Below are positions 1 through 7,761 of a stretch of DNA of 64,000 bases, piece by piece. Made by a program: the position numbers and the translations under genes. Origin of the DNA: Thiobacillus sp. (GTDB lineage Bacteria > Pseudomonadota > Gammaproteobacteria > Burkholderiales > Thiobacillaceae); the NCBI GenBank assembly GCA_030679915.1, contig JAUXRY010000030.1, positions 1 through 64,000 on the forward strand, read 5' to 3'. Positions within the stretch are counted from its first letter, which is position 1. Every line of letters begins with the position of its first letter. The notes beneath the pieces are model-generated. The model searched no databases. It was not told the origin of the DNA and saw only the letters and a program-made list of their open reading frames with translations.

Positions 1-62
1 AACGCTCCCGCGCCAATGATAGTAGGCACTGCGCCTGTGAAAGTAGGTCATCGTCAGACTCC
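1..62 (+). rRNA. rrf: 5S ribosomal RNA, 3' part only
   Basis: The first ~62 bases match the 3' half of a bacterial 5S rRNA: the GCGCCAATGATAGT segment, the GTGAAAGTAGGTCATCGTCAG segment and the closing ACTCC. The 5' part lies outside the window, so this is the end of an rRNA operon read on the plus strand. A hairpin and an intrinsic terminator follow directly. Confidence 0.9.
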
Positions 63-68
63 TTATTC

Positions 69-128
69 GTACTCCAGCTAACGCTTGGAGTACTCTAAAA
101 CCCCCTCCCGCATAGAGGGGGTTTTTTA
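69..128 (+). terminator. rRNA operon terminator region
   Basis: Two hairpins follow the 5S gene. The first (about 69-93) pairs GTACTCCA with TGGAGTAC. The second (97-127) pairs AAAACCCCCTC with GAGGGGGTTTT and runs into a T tract, a classic intrinsic terminator. It insulates birA from rRNA transcription. Confidence 0.9.
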
Positions 129-180
129 TTGTGCTGAATAAACACTGATGTTCGTTGTAGCCAACAGGTAAAATTTGGGG

Positions 181-1176
181 GTGACGAATCAAACTCAAAA
201 AGCCTTGTTTCCCTTATTGCGCAGGTTGTCTGATGGCCGGTTTCATTCTGGACAGGATCTGGCACACGAGTTTCAGCTTTCCCGCGCCAGCATTTTTAAT
301 ATCATCAACCAGGCCGAGGCCATGGGACTTAAAGTCCATGCTGTGCGTGGACGGGGCTACAAGCTGCCTGTTCCAGTGGATTGGCTCGATGAGACTGCAA
401 TTGTTGAACTTCTTGGTGATGTGGCTCACGACTATGAAGTCCGTATCCTGGATAGTGCTGCCTCGACCAATATCGTACTGATGGAGGCTGCATTACAAGG
501 TGCGGTTGATGGTACGGTGTTGTGTGCGGAACACCAGTTTGCAGGCAAGGGGCGGCGTGGAAGATATTGGCATGCCGTATTGGGCGGTAGTCTGACTTTT
601 TCAGTGCTGTGGCGATTTGAGAATGGCCTGCAGTCGCTGGCGGGCTTGAGTCTGGCAGTGGGCTTGGCCATTGCTCGGGCTATTAATCGTCACACGCGGC
701 ATGCGGTACGTTTGAAATGGCCCAATGATGTGCTGGTGGATTACCGCAAGTTGGCCGGGATACTGGTTGAAGTGCAAGGAGACCTGCATGGCGCTGCTTT
801 TGCGGTTGTTGGGATAGGGCTGAATGTACGCATGAGCCCCGATCAACGTGACGCAGTGGATCAGGCTGTGGTGGATTTATATGAAATGGGAATCACCGTG
901 AGCCGCAATCAATTGCTTGCGGATTGTTTGCAGGAGCTGCATCTCTTGTTGACGCTTTTCCGTGCGCAAGGGTTTCCCGCCTTGCGCGCAGACTGGATGG
1001 CCCTTGATGCCTATGCGGATAAAGCGGTTACCCTGAAGTTGCCTGACTCGAAAGGGGTGGTGGGAGTGGCAGCCGGTGTAGATGAAACAGGGGCGTTTTT
1101 ATTACGAAATCCGCAGTCAGGCATTCATGCCTACAGCGGGGGGGAAATCAGCTTGCGACTCGATACGTGTGCGTGA
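181..1176 (+). CDS. birA: Biotin--[acetyl-CoA-carboxylase] ligase / biotin operon repressor
   Basis: Cytoplasmic BirA activates biotin as biotinyl-5'-AMP and transfers it to the biotin carboxyl carrier protein of acetyl-CoA carboxylase. About 331 aa from the GTG at 181; a TTG at 175 is an alternative and AGGT at 166-169 could serve either. Residues ~5-60 form a winged helix-turn-helix, so it is probably also a DNA-binding repressor. The biotin-binding loop GKGRRGRYW (122-130) and KWPNDV (179-184) are intact. The stop overlaps the coaX start (TGATG), so birA and coaX are translationally coupled, an order common in proteobacteria. No biotin synthesis genes are in the window. Confidence 0.93.
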   Translation: MTNQTQKALFPLLRRLSDGRFHSGQDLAHEFQLSRASIFNIINQAEAMGLKVHAVRGRGYKLPVPVDWLDETAIVELLGDVAHDYEVRILDSAASTNIVLMEAALQGAVDGTVLCAEHQFAGKGRRGRYWHAVLGGSLTFSVLWRFENGLQSLAGLSLAVGLAIARAINRHTRHAVRLKWPNDVLVDYRKLAGILVEVQGDLHGAAFAVVGIGLNVRMSPDQRDAVDQAVVDLYEMGITVSRNQLLADCLQELHLLLTLFRAQGFPALRADWMALDAYADKAVTLKLPDSKGVVGVAAGVDETGAFLLRNPQSGIHAYSGGEISLRLDTCA

Positions 1177-1910
1177 TGAATAGCCGGCGATTGTTGCTTG
1201 ACGCGGGTAACACACGGCTGAAATGGGCTGTGGTTGAAGACGGCAGCTGGCTGGAGCAGGGTAGTACGCTTTATTGTGATTTGCTCGCATTCACCCGAAT
1301 TCTGGATCCGCATACCACCTGCTACATTGCCAGTGTGGTGCGTACGCAGCATGAGGCGCAGCTTACTGTGCTGCTGGAGTCTTATTCGATATCCCCCATC
1401 TGGTTGACGACCGAGTCGACGTTTTCCGATGTAAGCAATACATACCTCAATCCTCGTCAACTGGGCGTGGATCGCTGGATGGGGCTACTTGCATCGCGTC
1501 AGCGCAGTCAGGTCGCTACGCTGGTCGTCTCGGTGGGTACCGCGATGACAGTGGATGCGTTGTCAAATGAAGGTGAGTTTCTTGGCGGCTTGATTGTGCC
1601 GGGGATGGTGATGATGCAGCGAGCTCTTCAGCAAGGCACATCCAATGTGGCCGAGGTAAATGGCACACTTCAGGCTTTTCCACGAACAACGGCGGATGCC
1701 GTGCAAAGCGGCATCATTGCAGCATTATGTGGCGCGGTTCAACGGCAATTTGTGCATTTGACTGAAGTGGCTGGGAAACCGCCACGCGTCATTCTGACGG
1801 GGGGCGATGCTGAAGCGTTGTTGCCTTTTCTTGATCTGCAAGTTGAATTGGTGCCTTTACTGGTGCTGGAAGGAATGGAACGCGTGACCCGAGAAGGTGA
1901 ATTGCAATGA
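1176..1910 (+). CDS. coaX: Type III pantothenate kinase
   Basis: Phosphorylates pantothenate to 4'-phosphopantothenate, the first step of coenzyme A synthesis. The 244-aa length is normal for CoaX. The ASKHA-type motifs are visible: the N-terminal DAGNTRLKW phosphate loop, GVDRWMG in the middle, VGTAMTVDA with the adenosine-site threonine and aspartate, and GGLIVPG. I chose the ATG at 1176, which overlaps the birA stop; a GTG nine bases upstream is possible. The end overlaps the next gene by ATGA, giving a tight birA-coaX-SPOR operon. CoaX is not homologous to CoaA and normally resists CoA feedback. Confidence 0.93.
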   Translation: MNSRRLLLDAGNTRLKWAVVEDGSWLEQGSTLYCDLLAFTRILDPHTTCYIASVVRTQHEAQLTVLLESYSISPIWLTTESTFSDVSNTYLNPRQLGVDRWMGLLASRQRSQVATLVVSVGTAMTVDALSNEGEFLGGLIVPGMVMMQRALQQGTSNVAEVNGTLQAFPRTTADAVQSGIIAALCGAVQRQFVHLTEVAGKPPRVILTGGDAEALLPFLDLQVELVPLLVLEGMERVTREGELQ

Positions 1911-2557
1911 AATGGATGACATGGAGCCTATTGGCAGCCAACTTGCTGGTAGCGAGCTTTTTTATCGGCCGTGAGTACTTGCCGCAAACCGGGTCGAACG
2001 AGACTGCGCCCATGAATGTGGATAGACTGAGCTTGAGGAGTCAGGCCGGGTTGTCTTCAAGTGACGCGCCACCGAAAGGTGTTGTGGTACCCAAGGCATT
2101 TTGTATTGAATGGCGGGGTTTGAATCAGGGCGAGTTCACGCAGGTGCGTGAGCAATTCAAGACCTTGGCCAATGAACGGGTCATGTCCTTCACCGAAGTG
2201 CCGGTGAATACGCGAAACTGGGTTATTTTCCCGCCTTTGCCCAGTGCCGAGTCGGCAGCAGCCAAACTGAGTGAACTGATGGCTGTGGGGATACTGGATG
2301 CTTTCGTGGTCAAGGATGCGCCCTGGCGCAACGCCATTTCACTTGGCCTGTATGCGAATAACGAGTCGGCACAGCGGCGCGTAAGTGAAGTCGAGGACAA
2401 AGGCGTGCTGGGTACCCGTGTCGAAGTCCAGCCAAAACAAGGGACGGAATATTACTTCATGGTACGCAGTGAAGATCCGGACGCGTTGAAAAGCCTGGGT
2501 GACATCAAGCAGGCCTACCCCAACAGCCGCCAGTCTCGCGTTGCCTGCCCGCGTTAA
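1907..2557 (+). CDS. SPOR-domain membrane protein
   Basis: 216 aa. One N-terminal membrane segment (about residues 5-23, WSLLAANLLVASFF) anchors it in the inner membrane. A linker follows, then a C-terminal SPOR-like domain (about 125-205) of the kind that binds denuded septal peptidoglycan glycans. The start ATG overlaps the coaX stop. Genes of this type often sit behind birA-coaX in betaproteobacteria. A division or cell-wall role is inferred from the domain. It ends 6 bp from the convergent ubiA stop, with no terminator visible between them. Confidence 0.8.
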   Translation: MKWMTWSLLAANLLVASFFIGREYLPQTGSNETAPMNVDRLSLRSQAGLSSSDAPPKGVVVPKAFCIEWRGLNQGEFTQVREQFKTLANERVMSFTEVPVNTRNWVIFPPLPSAESAAAKLSELMAVGILDAFVVKDAPWRNAISLGLYANNESAQRRVSEVEDKGVLGTRVEVQPKQGTEYYFMVRSEDPDALKSLGDIKQAYPNSRQSRVACPR

Positions 2558-2563
2558 GGCACG

Positions 2564-3421
2564 TCATACATAGTTCAGCGCAATGCCGACAAATATGGCA
2601 CCACCGAACCAGGTGTTGTGCAGGAAGGCACGAAAGCATCGCTTGGGGTCACGCGACCGGATCAGGCTCATGTGATAGACGGCAATCGCCGCGGCGGTAA
2701 TCAAGCCGCCATAAAAAGCGATCCCCATATTGCGTTGAAAACCCACCCAGGCAAGGAGTGCCAGCGTCAGGCCATAACATACGGCGATGGCAACCAGGTC
2801 AAAACGGCCGAAGGTGATCGCCGAGGTTTTGATCCCGATTTTGAGATCGTCTTCGCGATCAACCATGGCGTATTGCGTGTCGTAGGCAATGGCCCAGAAG
2901 GTGTTGGCCGCCAGCAGGATCCAGGCTTCCATGGGAACCTCACCCCACAGGGCGGCGTAACTCATCGGGATGCCAAAGCCGAACGCGATGCCGAGGTAGG
3001 CTTGGGGGAGGGCAAAAAAGCGTTTGGTGAACGGGTAGCTCGCCGCCAGAAATAAGGCGATGACGGACAAGCTCAGCACCAGCGTATTAAGAGGCAGAAT
3101 CAGCAGAAAAGCCAGCAAGGACAGGCCCGCTGCCAGCAGCAGCGCTTCTTTGGTGGACACCTTGCCAGCGGCCAGGGGACGGTTGCGGGTGCGCGCCACA
3201 AGCGGGTCGATTTTGCGGTCCGCATAGTCGTTGATGACGCAGCCGGCCGAACGCATCAGTACCACGCCCATGATGAATATCCACAGAATCATCCAGTTTG
3301 GGTGCCCGTTACTGGCTAGCCATTGGCACCAAAGCGTGGGCCACAGCAGCAGCAGAATGCCCACCGGTTTGTCCAGCCGCATCAACTTTTCATAAAGAGA
3401 CAAGCGTTCGGTCAGGGTCAT
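2564..3421 (-). CDS. ubiA: 4-hydroxybenzoate polyprenyltransferase
   Basis: Integral membrane prenyltransferase that joins the polyprenyl side chain to 4-hydroxybenzoate in ubiquinone synthesis. 285 aa, the family norm, with about eight or nine hydrophobic segments. The first Asp-rich motif NDYADRKID (64-72) and the second, DREDDLKIG, bind Mg2+-diphosphate. The start overlaps the upstream ubiC stop by ATGA, so the two are coupled and supply consecutive steps. A UbiC/UbiA pair indicates a ubiquinone-using respiratory proteobacterium. Confidence 0.96.
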   Translation of the reverse strand: MTLTERLSLYEKLMRLDKPVGILLLLWPTLWCQWLASNGHPNWMILWIFIMGVVLMRSAGCVINDYADRKIDPLVARTRNRPLAAGKVSTKEALLLAAGLSLLAFLLILPLNTLVLSLSVIALFLAASYPFTKRFFALPQAYLGIAFGFGIPMSYAALWGEVPMEAWILLAANTFWAIAYDTQYAMVDREDDLKIGIKTSAITFGRFDLVAIAVCYGLTLALLAWVGFQRNMGIAFYGGLITAAAIAVYHMSLIRSRDPKRCFRAFLHNTWFGGAIFVGIALNYV

Positions 3422-3951
3422 AAGCTATCAATCGCAGGGAGAAAAACTTCGGTGACCAGCAACGGATGCTGGTTAAGGCAAAACACTGAACGTCGGCCCC
3501 ACAGATTGTTGACGGTCAGGACCAGATGCCGGGCGATGGTCCGAAACAAGGGATGCTCGCGCTGCAGGTGTCGGAAGGCCAGTGGCTGGCGGTGTATGCG
3601 ATGGTTGCTGAACAGGGCTTCACCAAGCGGCCGGTTGCCTAACCGGCTGACGCTGTTCCAGCCGCCGCGCAGGCTGGGGTAGGGCAGCACGCTGTGGGCG
3701 AACACTACTGGGAGGTCATTACACACCAACAGGACTTCGCGCACATAAACACGCGTGCCTGCTGCCACGCCCAGCAGCGCATATTCATCCGGATTGGGGC
3801 GGGCGAGACCGGTGGTCAACGGCACCACGCGAAACGTTTCGCACCGCGACTTCAAGCGCTGGGTCAGTGAACCGTGGTCACTGAGCCAGGCGCGAAGCGA
3901 CAATGGATGGGTATGCGGGTGAGCAAGCCAGCTTGATTGGGCGAGGGGCAA
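3418..3951 (-). CDS. ubiC: Chorismate--pyruvate lyase
   Basis: Converts chorismate to 4-hydroxybenzoate and pyruvate, the first committed step of ubiquinone synthesis. 177 aa, typical length. Family features include the central REVLLVCNDLPVVFAHSV segment, which carries the conserved Arg, and a C-terminal LVTEVFLPAI with the catalytic Glu. It lies directly upstream of ubiA with a 4-nt overlap. About 180 bp separate it from the divergent TRAP operon; no clear promoter elements were picked out there. Confidence 0.92.
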   Translation of the reverse strand: MPLAQSSWLAHPHTHPLSLRAWLSDHGSLTQRLKSRCETFRVVPLTTGLARPNPDEYALLGVAAGTRVYVREVLLVCNDLPVVFAHSVLPYPSLRGGWNSVSRLGNRPLGEALFSNHRIHRQPLAFRHLQREHPLFRTIARHLVLTVNNLWGRRSVFCLNQHPLLVTEVFLPAIDSL

Positions 3952-4131
3952 TGAAGGAATCCACCTTACGGGAAGTTCGCATTATGCCAAGCCTGATCCC
4001 GTTTCGGACAGTAGTGGGCCTTGATATCGTCAACTCGTCCAGTGGAAATATGGGGAGGCCAATTCTCCGGTGCTTCCTCTGCAGTGCTAGCATGTGATCC
4101 GTATTTCATTCCATCCACTTAGAGGATCCCG

Positions 4132-5013
4132 ATGCGATTGTCCGTTTTCCCATATCGCAGTGGCGCTGTTCTACTGGTGGCCTGCATCCCACTCGGCGGG
4201 TGTTCAACGGGCCAACTGATCGCGCGTGGCGCCTCTCCGTTGATTGATAACGGTCTGATTGCGATGAACCGTGAAACTGATCTTGAAATTGCGCGAGCCA
4301 GTATTCCGCCCAACCTCAAGATGATCGAAGCGCTGCTGCTTGCGGACCCCGATAACGCCGCCTATGAGCTGCAAGCGGCAATGGGTTTTTATGGGTATGC
4401 AATGGGCTTTGTCGAAGACGACGACCCCGATCGCGCAACCGGTTTGTATCGCCGCGCTTTTGATCATGCGAGTGTTGTGCTCTCGGCTCAGGGGATGTCG
4501 GCGGAGCTGCTGGCCGGGGATTCCATTCAATTTGATGCTGCACTTTTGAAGCTGAATTCGCGTGCTGTTCCTGCCTTGTTCTGGACAGCCTCATCCTGGG
4601 GCAAGTGGATTGAGCATCAACTTGACGAACCCGCACGACTGGCTGAATTGCCGCGTGTCGAAGCGCTGATGCGCCGGGTATTGGCACTCGATGAAACCTA
4701 TTACCATGGCGGCACGCATCTGTTCTTCGGCGCATATTATGGTGGCCGGGCGGCCATGTTCGGCGGCGATTTCAGCCGTGCGGCCCAGCATTTCGATCAG
4801 GCTGCCCGGATCAGTCATAACCGCTTGTTGCTGGTCGATGTTTACCGCGCACAATATCTATACAGGCAGATGGGTGATCGCACCGCATTTCACGCGGCAT
4901 TGACCCGGGTGATTGACGCACCCGCCAGTACCGATCCCGATTTGAATCTCGCGAATGCCATTGCCAAACAGAAAGCAGGCAAGCTGCTCGCTCAGGAGGA
5001 CACACTATTTTGA
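4132..5013 (+). CDS. TRAP transporter TatT-type lipoprotein
   Basis: 293 aa. The N-terminus is a lipoprotein signal peptide ending in LGGC (lipobox, Cys about residue 24), so the protein is probably periplasmic and membrane-anchored. The rest is helical and TPR-like, matching the TRAP T-component (TatT) family first described as Tp0956, which forms a complex with its P-subunit. The ATG at 4132 follows AGAGGA. It is first in a TatT-DctP-DctQ-DctM operon; its stop overlaps the TTG start of dctP. TatT-linked TRAP systems are thought to handle hydrophobic or unusual ligands; the substrate here is unknown. Confidence 0.82.
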   Translation: MRLSVFPYRSGAVLLVACIPLGGCSTGQLIARGASPLIDNGLIAMNRETDLEIARASIPPNLKMIEALLLADPDNAAYELQAAMGFYGYAMGFVEDDDPDRATGLYRRAFDHASVVLSAQGMSAELLAGDSIQFDAALLKLNSRAVPALFWTASSWGKWIEHQLDEPARLAELPRVEALMRRVLALDETYYHGGTHLFFGAYYGGRAAMFGGDFSRAAQHFDQAARISHNRLLLVDVYRAQYLYRQMGDRTAFHAALTRVIDAPASTDPDLNLANAIAKQKAGKLLAQEDTLF

Positions 5014-6017
5014 ACGCCGTATTTACCTTATTACTTGCAGCCCTGATGCTGGGGACAGGCGGTGCCCGTGCCGCAGATACGTATGTGCTTAAATTTGCCA
5101 CACTTGCCCCGCAGGGGTCGACCTGGATGAAAGCCTTTGACGCCTGGAGCAGAGAGGTCGCAACCCAAAGCCAGGGGCGGCTTATGATCAAGTTCTACCC
5201 CGGCGGCATCTCCGGTGACGAGCCGGACATGCTGCGTAAAATTCGCTTCGGGCAGTTGCAAGGTGCGGCGCTCTCGGGTCACGGTGTCGGAGAGATTTTC
5301 CCGCCCGCGCGCGTGCTTGAAACACCATTCCTGTTTCGTGATCACGCCGAGATTGACGCCGTGCGCGCCAAAATACAGCCCGTGATCGACGCCGGATTTC
5401 GTACCAATCAGTACGAGCTTGTCGCCTGGATGGAAGTTGGCAATATCCATTTTTTTTCGACCAAGCCGCTCGCGACTCTGGATGAACTCGCAAGCCGCCG
5501 CATCTGGCAATGGCAAGGAGACCGATTCATTGATGCGTTTTTTAATGCGAATGGTTGGTCCCCCGTGGCGTTGCCGATCACGGAGGTGTATACCGGCCTC
5601 TCCACCGGACTGGTTGATACCGTGGTGAGTACGCCGCTTGCCAGCATCGCCATGCAGTGGGCGGGCAAAACGCCGTACATGAGCAGCCAACCCATGGCGA
5701 CGGGGATCGGTGCGGTGGTCGTGTCGAGCAAGTTCTATCTTGCGCTGCCCGCTGATCTGCAAGCGCTGCTGAAAAGTACGGGCGCTCCGCTTTCGAAAAG
5801 ACTGATTTCCGACACCCGGCGCGATGATTTGAAATCGCTCGCCGTGCTGGCAAAGCGCACTCAGCCAATGGTGGGCTTGCAAAAAATCGATCTCGCCGAG
5901 CAGACCGCACTTTCTCGCAAAGCCGTCAATGTGCTGGAGGCCAAGGGGTATTTGTCCGCTGATCTCGACCGGCAGGTAGACGCCGAACTGGCCAGATATC
6001 GCAGCGGAAAAAATTAA
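5010..6017 (+). CDS. TRAP transporter substrate-binding protein (DctP family)
   Basis: 335 aa periplasmic solute-binding protein. A signal peptide (residues 1-21, ending GGARA-AD) is followed by the DctP fold: KFATLAPQGSTW near the N-terminus, a hinge region around KPLATLDEL, and GDRFIDAFFNANGWSPV in the position where the ligand-coordinating Arg usually lies. The start is TTG at 5010, overlapping the tatT stop, with CAGGAGGA nine bases upstream. Expected to deliver substrate to the DctQ/DctM membrane subunits in an ion-gradient-driven importer. Substrate cannot be assigned. Confidence 0.88.
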   Translation: MNAVFTLLLAALMLGTGGARAADTYVLKFATLAPQGSTWMKAFDAWSREVATQSQGRLMIKFYPGGISGDEPDMLRKIRFGQLQGAALSGHGVGEIFPPARVLETPFLFRDHAEIDAVRAKIQPVIDAGFRTNQYELVAWMEVGNIHFFSTKPLATLDELASRRIWQWQGDRFIDAFFNANGWSPVALPITEVYTGLSTGLVDTVVSTPLASIAMQWAGKTPYMSSQPMATGIGAVVVSSKFYLALPADLQALLKSTGAPLSKRLISDTRRDDLKSLAVLAKRTQPMVGLQKIDLAEQTALSRKAVNVLEAKGYLSADLDRQVDAELARYRSGKN

Positions 6018-6018
6018 G

Positions 6019-6504
6019 GTGGGCGTGCTGCGCGCTTGTCGGTGGCTGGAACAAGCGCTGACCCGGATCGAACTCGGCGCTGCGCTATTCGCTTTCACTG
6101 CCATGCTGGCGCTGTCGGCGGCTGACATCATCGGACGCAACCTGTTCCATGCGACTTTGCCCGGAGGCGACCTGTTGTTGCGCCAACTGGTGCTGTGGGT
6201 GGCCTTGCCCGGTGCCGCGCTCGCCGTCGCCGCACAACGTCATTTGCACCTGGATCCCGCCAACCTGGCGATGCGCCCGCGCTGGAAAAAGTGGACTGCG
6301 ATCCCCTTCAACCTTGCCGCCGCTCTCGTTTGCATGCTGCTCACGCATGCAGCATGGGCTTACTGGCTGGATGAAAGGCAGTACCAGTCGGCTGATGCCA
6401 TCTGGCTGGTTTGGCTGGGCTTGATCCTGCCGACCGCATTTGGGCTGCTGGCCCTCCATTTTGTTCTGCGTGCCGTGCTGTCGGTCCAGGTAGAAGCGAC
6501 GTGA
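6019..6504 (+). CDS. TRAP transporter small permease (DctQ family)
   Basis: About 160 aa with four hydrophobic segments, the DctQ topology. RNLFHATLPGGDLLLRQLVLW and the His-rich AAQRHLHLDPA segment are typical of this family. The start may be GTG at 6019 or GTG at 6025; AAGG at 6016-6019 favours the second. The stop overlaps the GTG start of dctM. It pairs with DctM to form the membrane part of the transporter. Confidence 0.86.
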   Translation: MGVLRACRWLEQALTRIELGAALFAFTAMLALSAADIIGRNLFHATLPGGDLLLRQLVLWVALPGAALAVAAQRHLHLDPANLAMRPRWKKWTAIPFNLAAALVCMLLTHAAWAYWLDERQYQSADAIWLVWLGLILPTAFGLLALHFVLRAVLSVQVEAT

Positions 6505-7751
6505 CTACGCTGCTTCTTATTGTGCTGGCTTTGGTTGGCATGCCGCTCTTTATCGTGATGGGCGCAGCAGCGCTCACCGCGACCCATCAGGCCCAGCTCG
6601 ACCCAGCATTGCTGATGGTTGAATTTGCACGGCTTGCAGCATCGCCGAATCTGGTGGCCATACCGCTCTTCGTGCTGGCTGGCGCGACGCTGGGACAAGG
6701 GGGTGCGCCGCAGCGACTGGTGCGATTTTTTAACGCACTGATGGGCTGGATGCCAGCCGGGATTGCCTGGGTCACGACGGTCACGTGCATGGTTTTTACC
6801 GCATTTTCCGGCGCATCCGGGGTCACCATCCTGGCGCTTGGCGGTTTGTTGTATCCGATGCTGAAACACGAGCATTACTCGGACAAATTCGCGCTTGGTC
6901 TGGTCACCTCTGGCGGCTCGATGGGGCTGCTGTTGCCGCCCAGTCTCGCGGTGCTGCTATATGGCGTGGTGGCGCAGGTGAATATTGGTGATCTGTTCGT
7001 GGCCGGCCTGTTGCCCACTTTGTTGCTGTTTGTCATGGTGGGCGGTTATGCCCTGTTTCGCGGTGCACGGGGTGCGTCGCGCCACCCCTTTCAATGGCGT
7101 GAGTTGGCCGCTGCAGCGCGGGCGGGCTGGGCCGATCTGCTGCTGCCTGTGGGCGTGATCGGGGGGCTGGCAGCTGGGTGGCTGACCATTGCCGAACTCG
7201 CCGCGTGCACTGCCATCTACGCACTCGTGCTCGAAACGCTGATCCACGGAACCCTGCGCGTGAAAGCGCTGGTCTGGGTTGCCTACGAAGCCGCAACGTT
7301 GGTGGGGAGTCTCTTTATCATTCTTGGCTTAAGCATGGGCCTGACCAACCTGCTGGTCGATGCGCAGGTGCCCATGCACTTGCTCGACTGGGTCTCGACG
7401 CAAATCACAAGCCCGCTTGAGTTCCTGATGTGGATGAATATCGCGCTGCTGGCGGTCGGATGCATGATGGATATTTTTTCTGCCATCGTCATCGTTACCC
7501 CTCTGCTGCTTCCGCTCGCGACCCATTTTGGGGTGAATCCGGTGCATTTGGGGATCGTCATCCTGGCCAACCTGGAAATTGGCTACCTCACGCCACCGGT
7601 GGGGATTAATCTCTTTCTGGCCAGTCAGCGCTTTAACAAGCCCGTGCTCGCCGTGTTCCGCGCCACCATCCCGTTTCTCGTCCTGATGATGGTCTGGCTG
7701 CTGTTGCTGACCTATCTTCCGGTGCTAAGTTTGTGGCATCAGAGCGGCTGA
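6501..7751 (+). CDS. TRAP transporter large permease (DctM family)
   Basis: About 416 aa from the GTG at 6501, which overlaps the dctQ stop (GTGA) and gives the usual TTLLLIVLALVGMPLF start; an upstream frame to 6411 is open but covers dctQ. Around twelve membrane segments. Signature stretches include FSGASGVTILALGGLLYPML, SGGSMGLLLPPSL and the C-terminal LEIGYLTPPVGINLFL. This is the main transport subunit. It completes the four-gene operon and ends 10 bp before the convergent recG stop. Confidence 0.9.
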   Translation: MTTLLLIVLALVGMPLFIVMGAAALTATHQAQLDPALLMVEFARLAASPNLVAIPLFVLAGATLGQGGAPQRLVRFFNALMGWMPAGIAWVTTVTCMVFTAFSGASGVTILALGGLLYPMLKHEHYSDKFALGLVTSGGSMGLLLPPSLAVLLYGVVAQVNIGDLFVAGLLPTLLLFVMVGGYALFRGARGASRHPFQWRELAAAARAGWADLLLPVGVIGGLAAGWLTIAELAACTAIYALVLETLIHGTLRVKALVWVAYEAATLVGSLFIILGLSMGLTNLLVDAQVPMHLLDWVSTQITSPLEFLMWMNIALLAVGCMMDIFSAIVIVTPLLLPLATHFGVNPVHLGIVILANLEIGYLTPPVGINLFLASQRFNKPVLAVFRATIPFLVLMMVWLLLLTYLPVLSLWHQSG

Positions 7752-7761
7752 AGCGCAACGA

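Noticed and set aside
5031-6140. 369-codon minus-strand frame over dctP
   Set aside because: Antisense to a well-supported TRAP binding protein with signal peptide and operon context.
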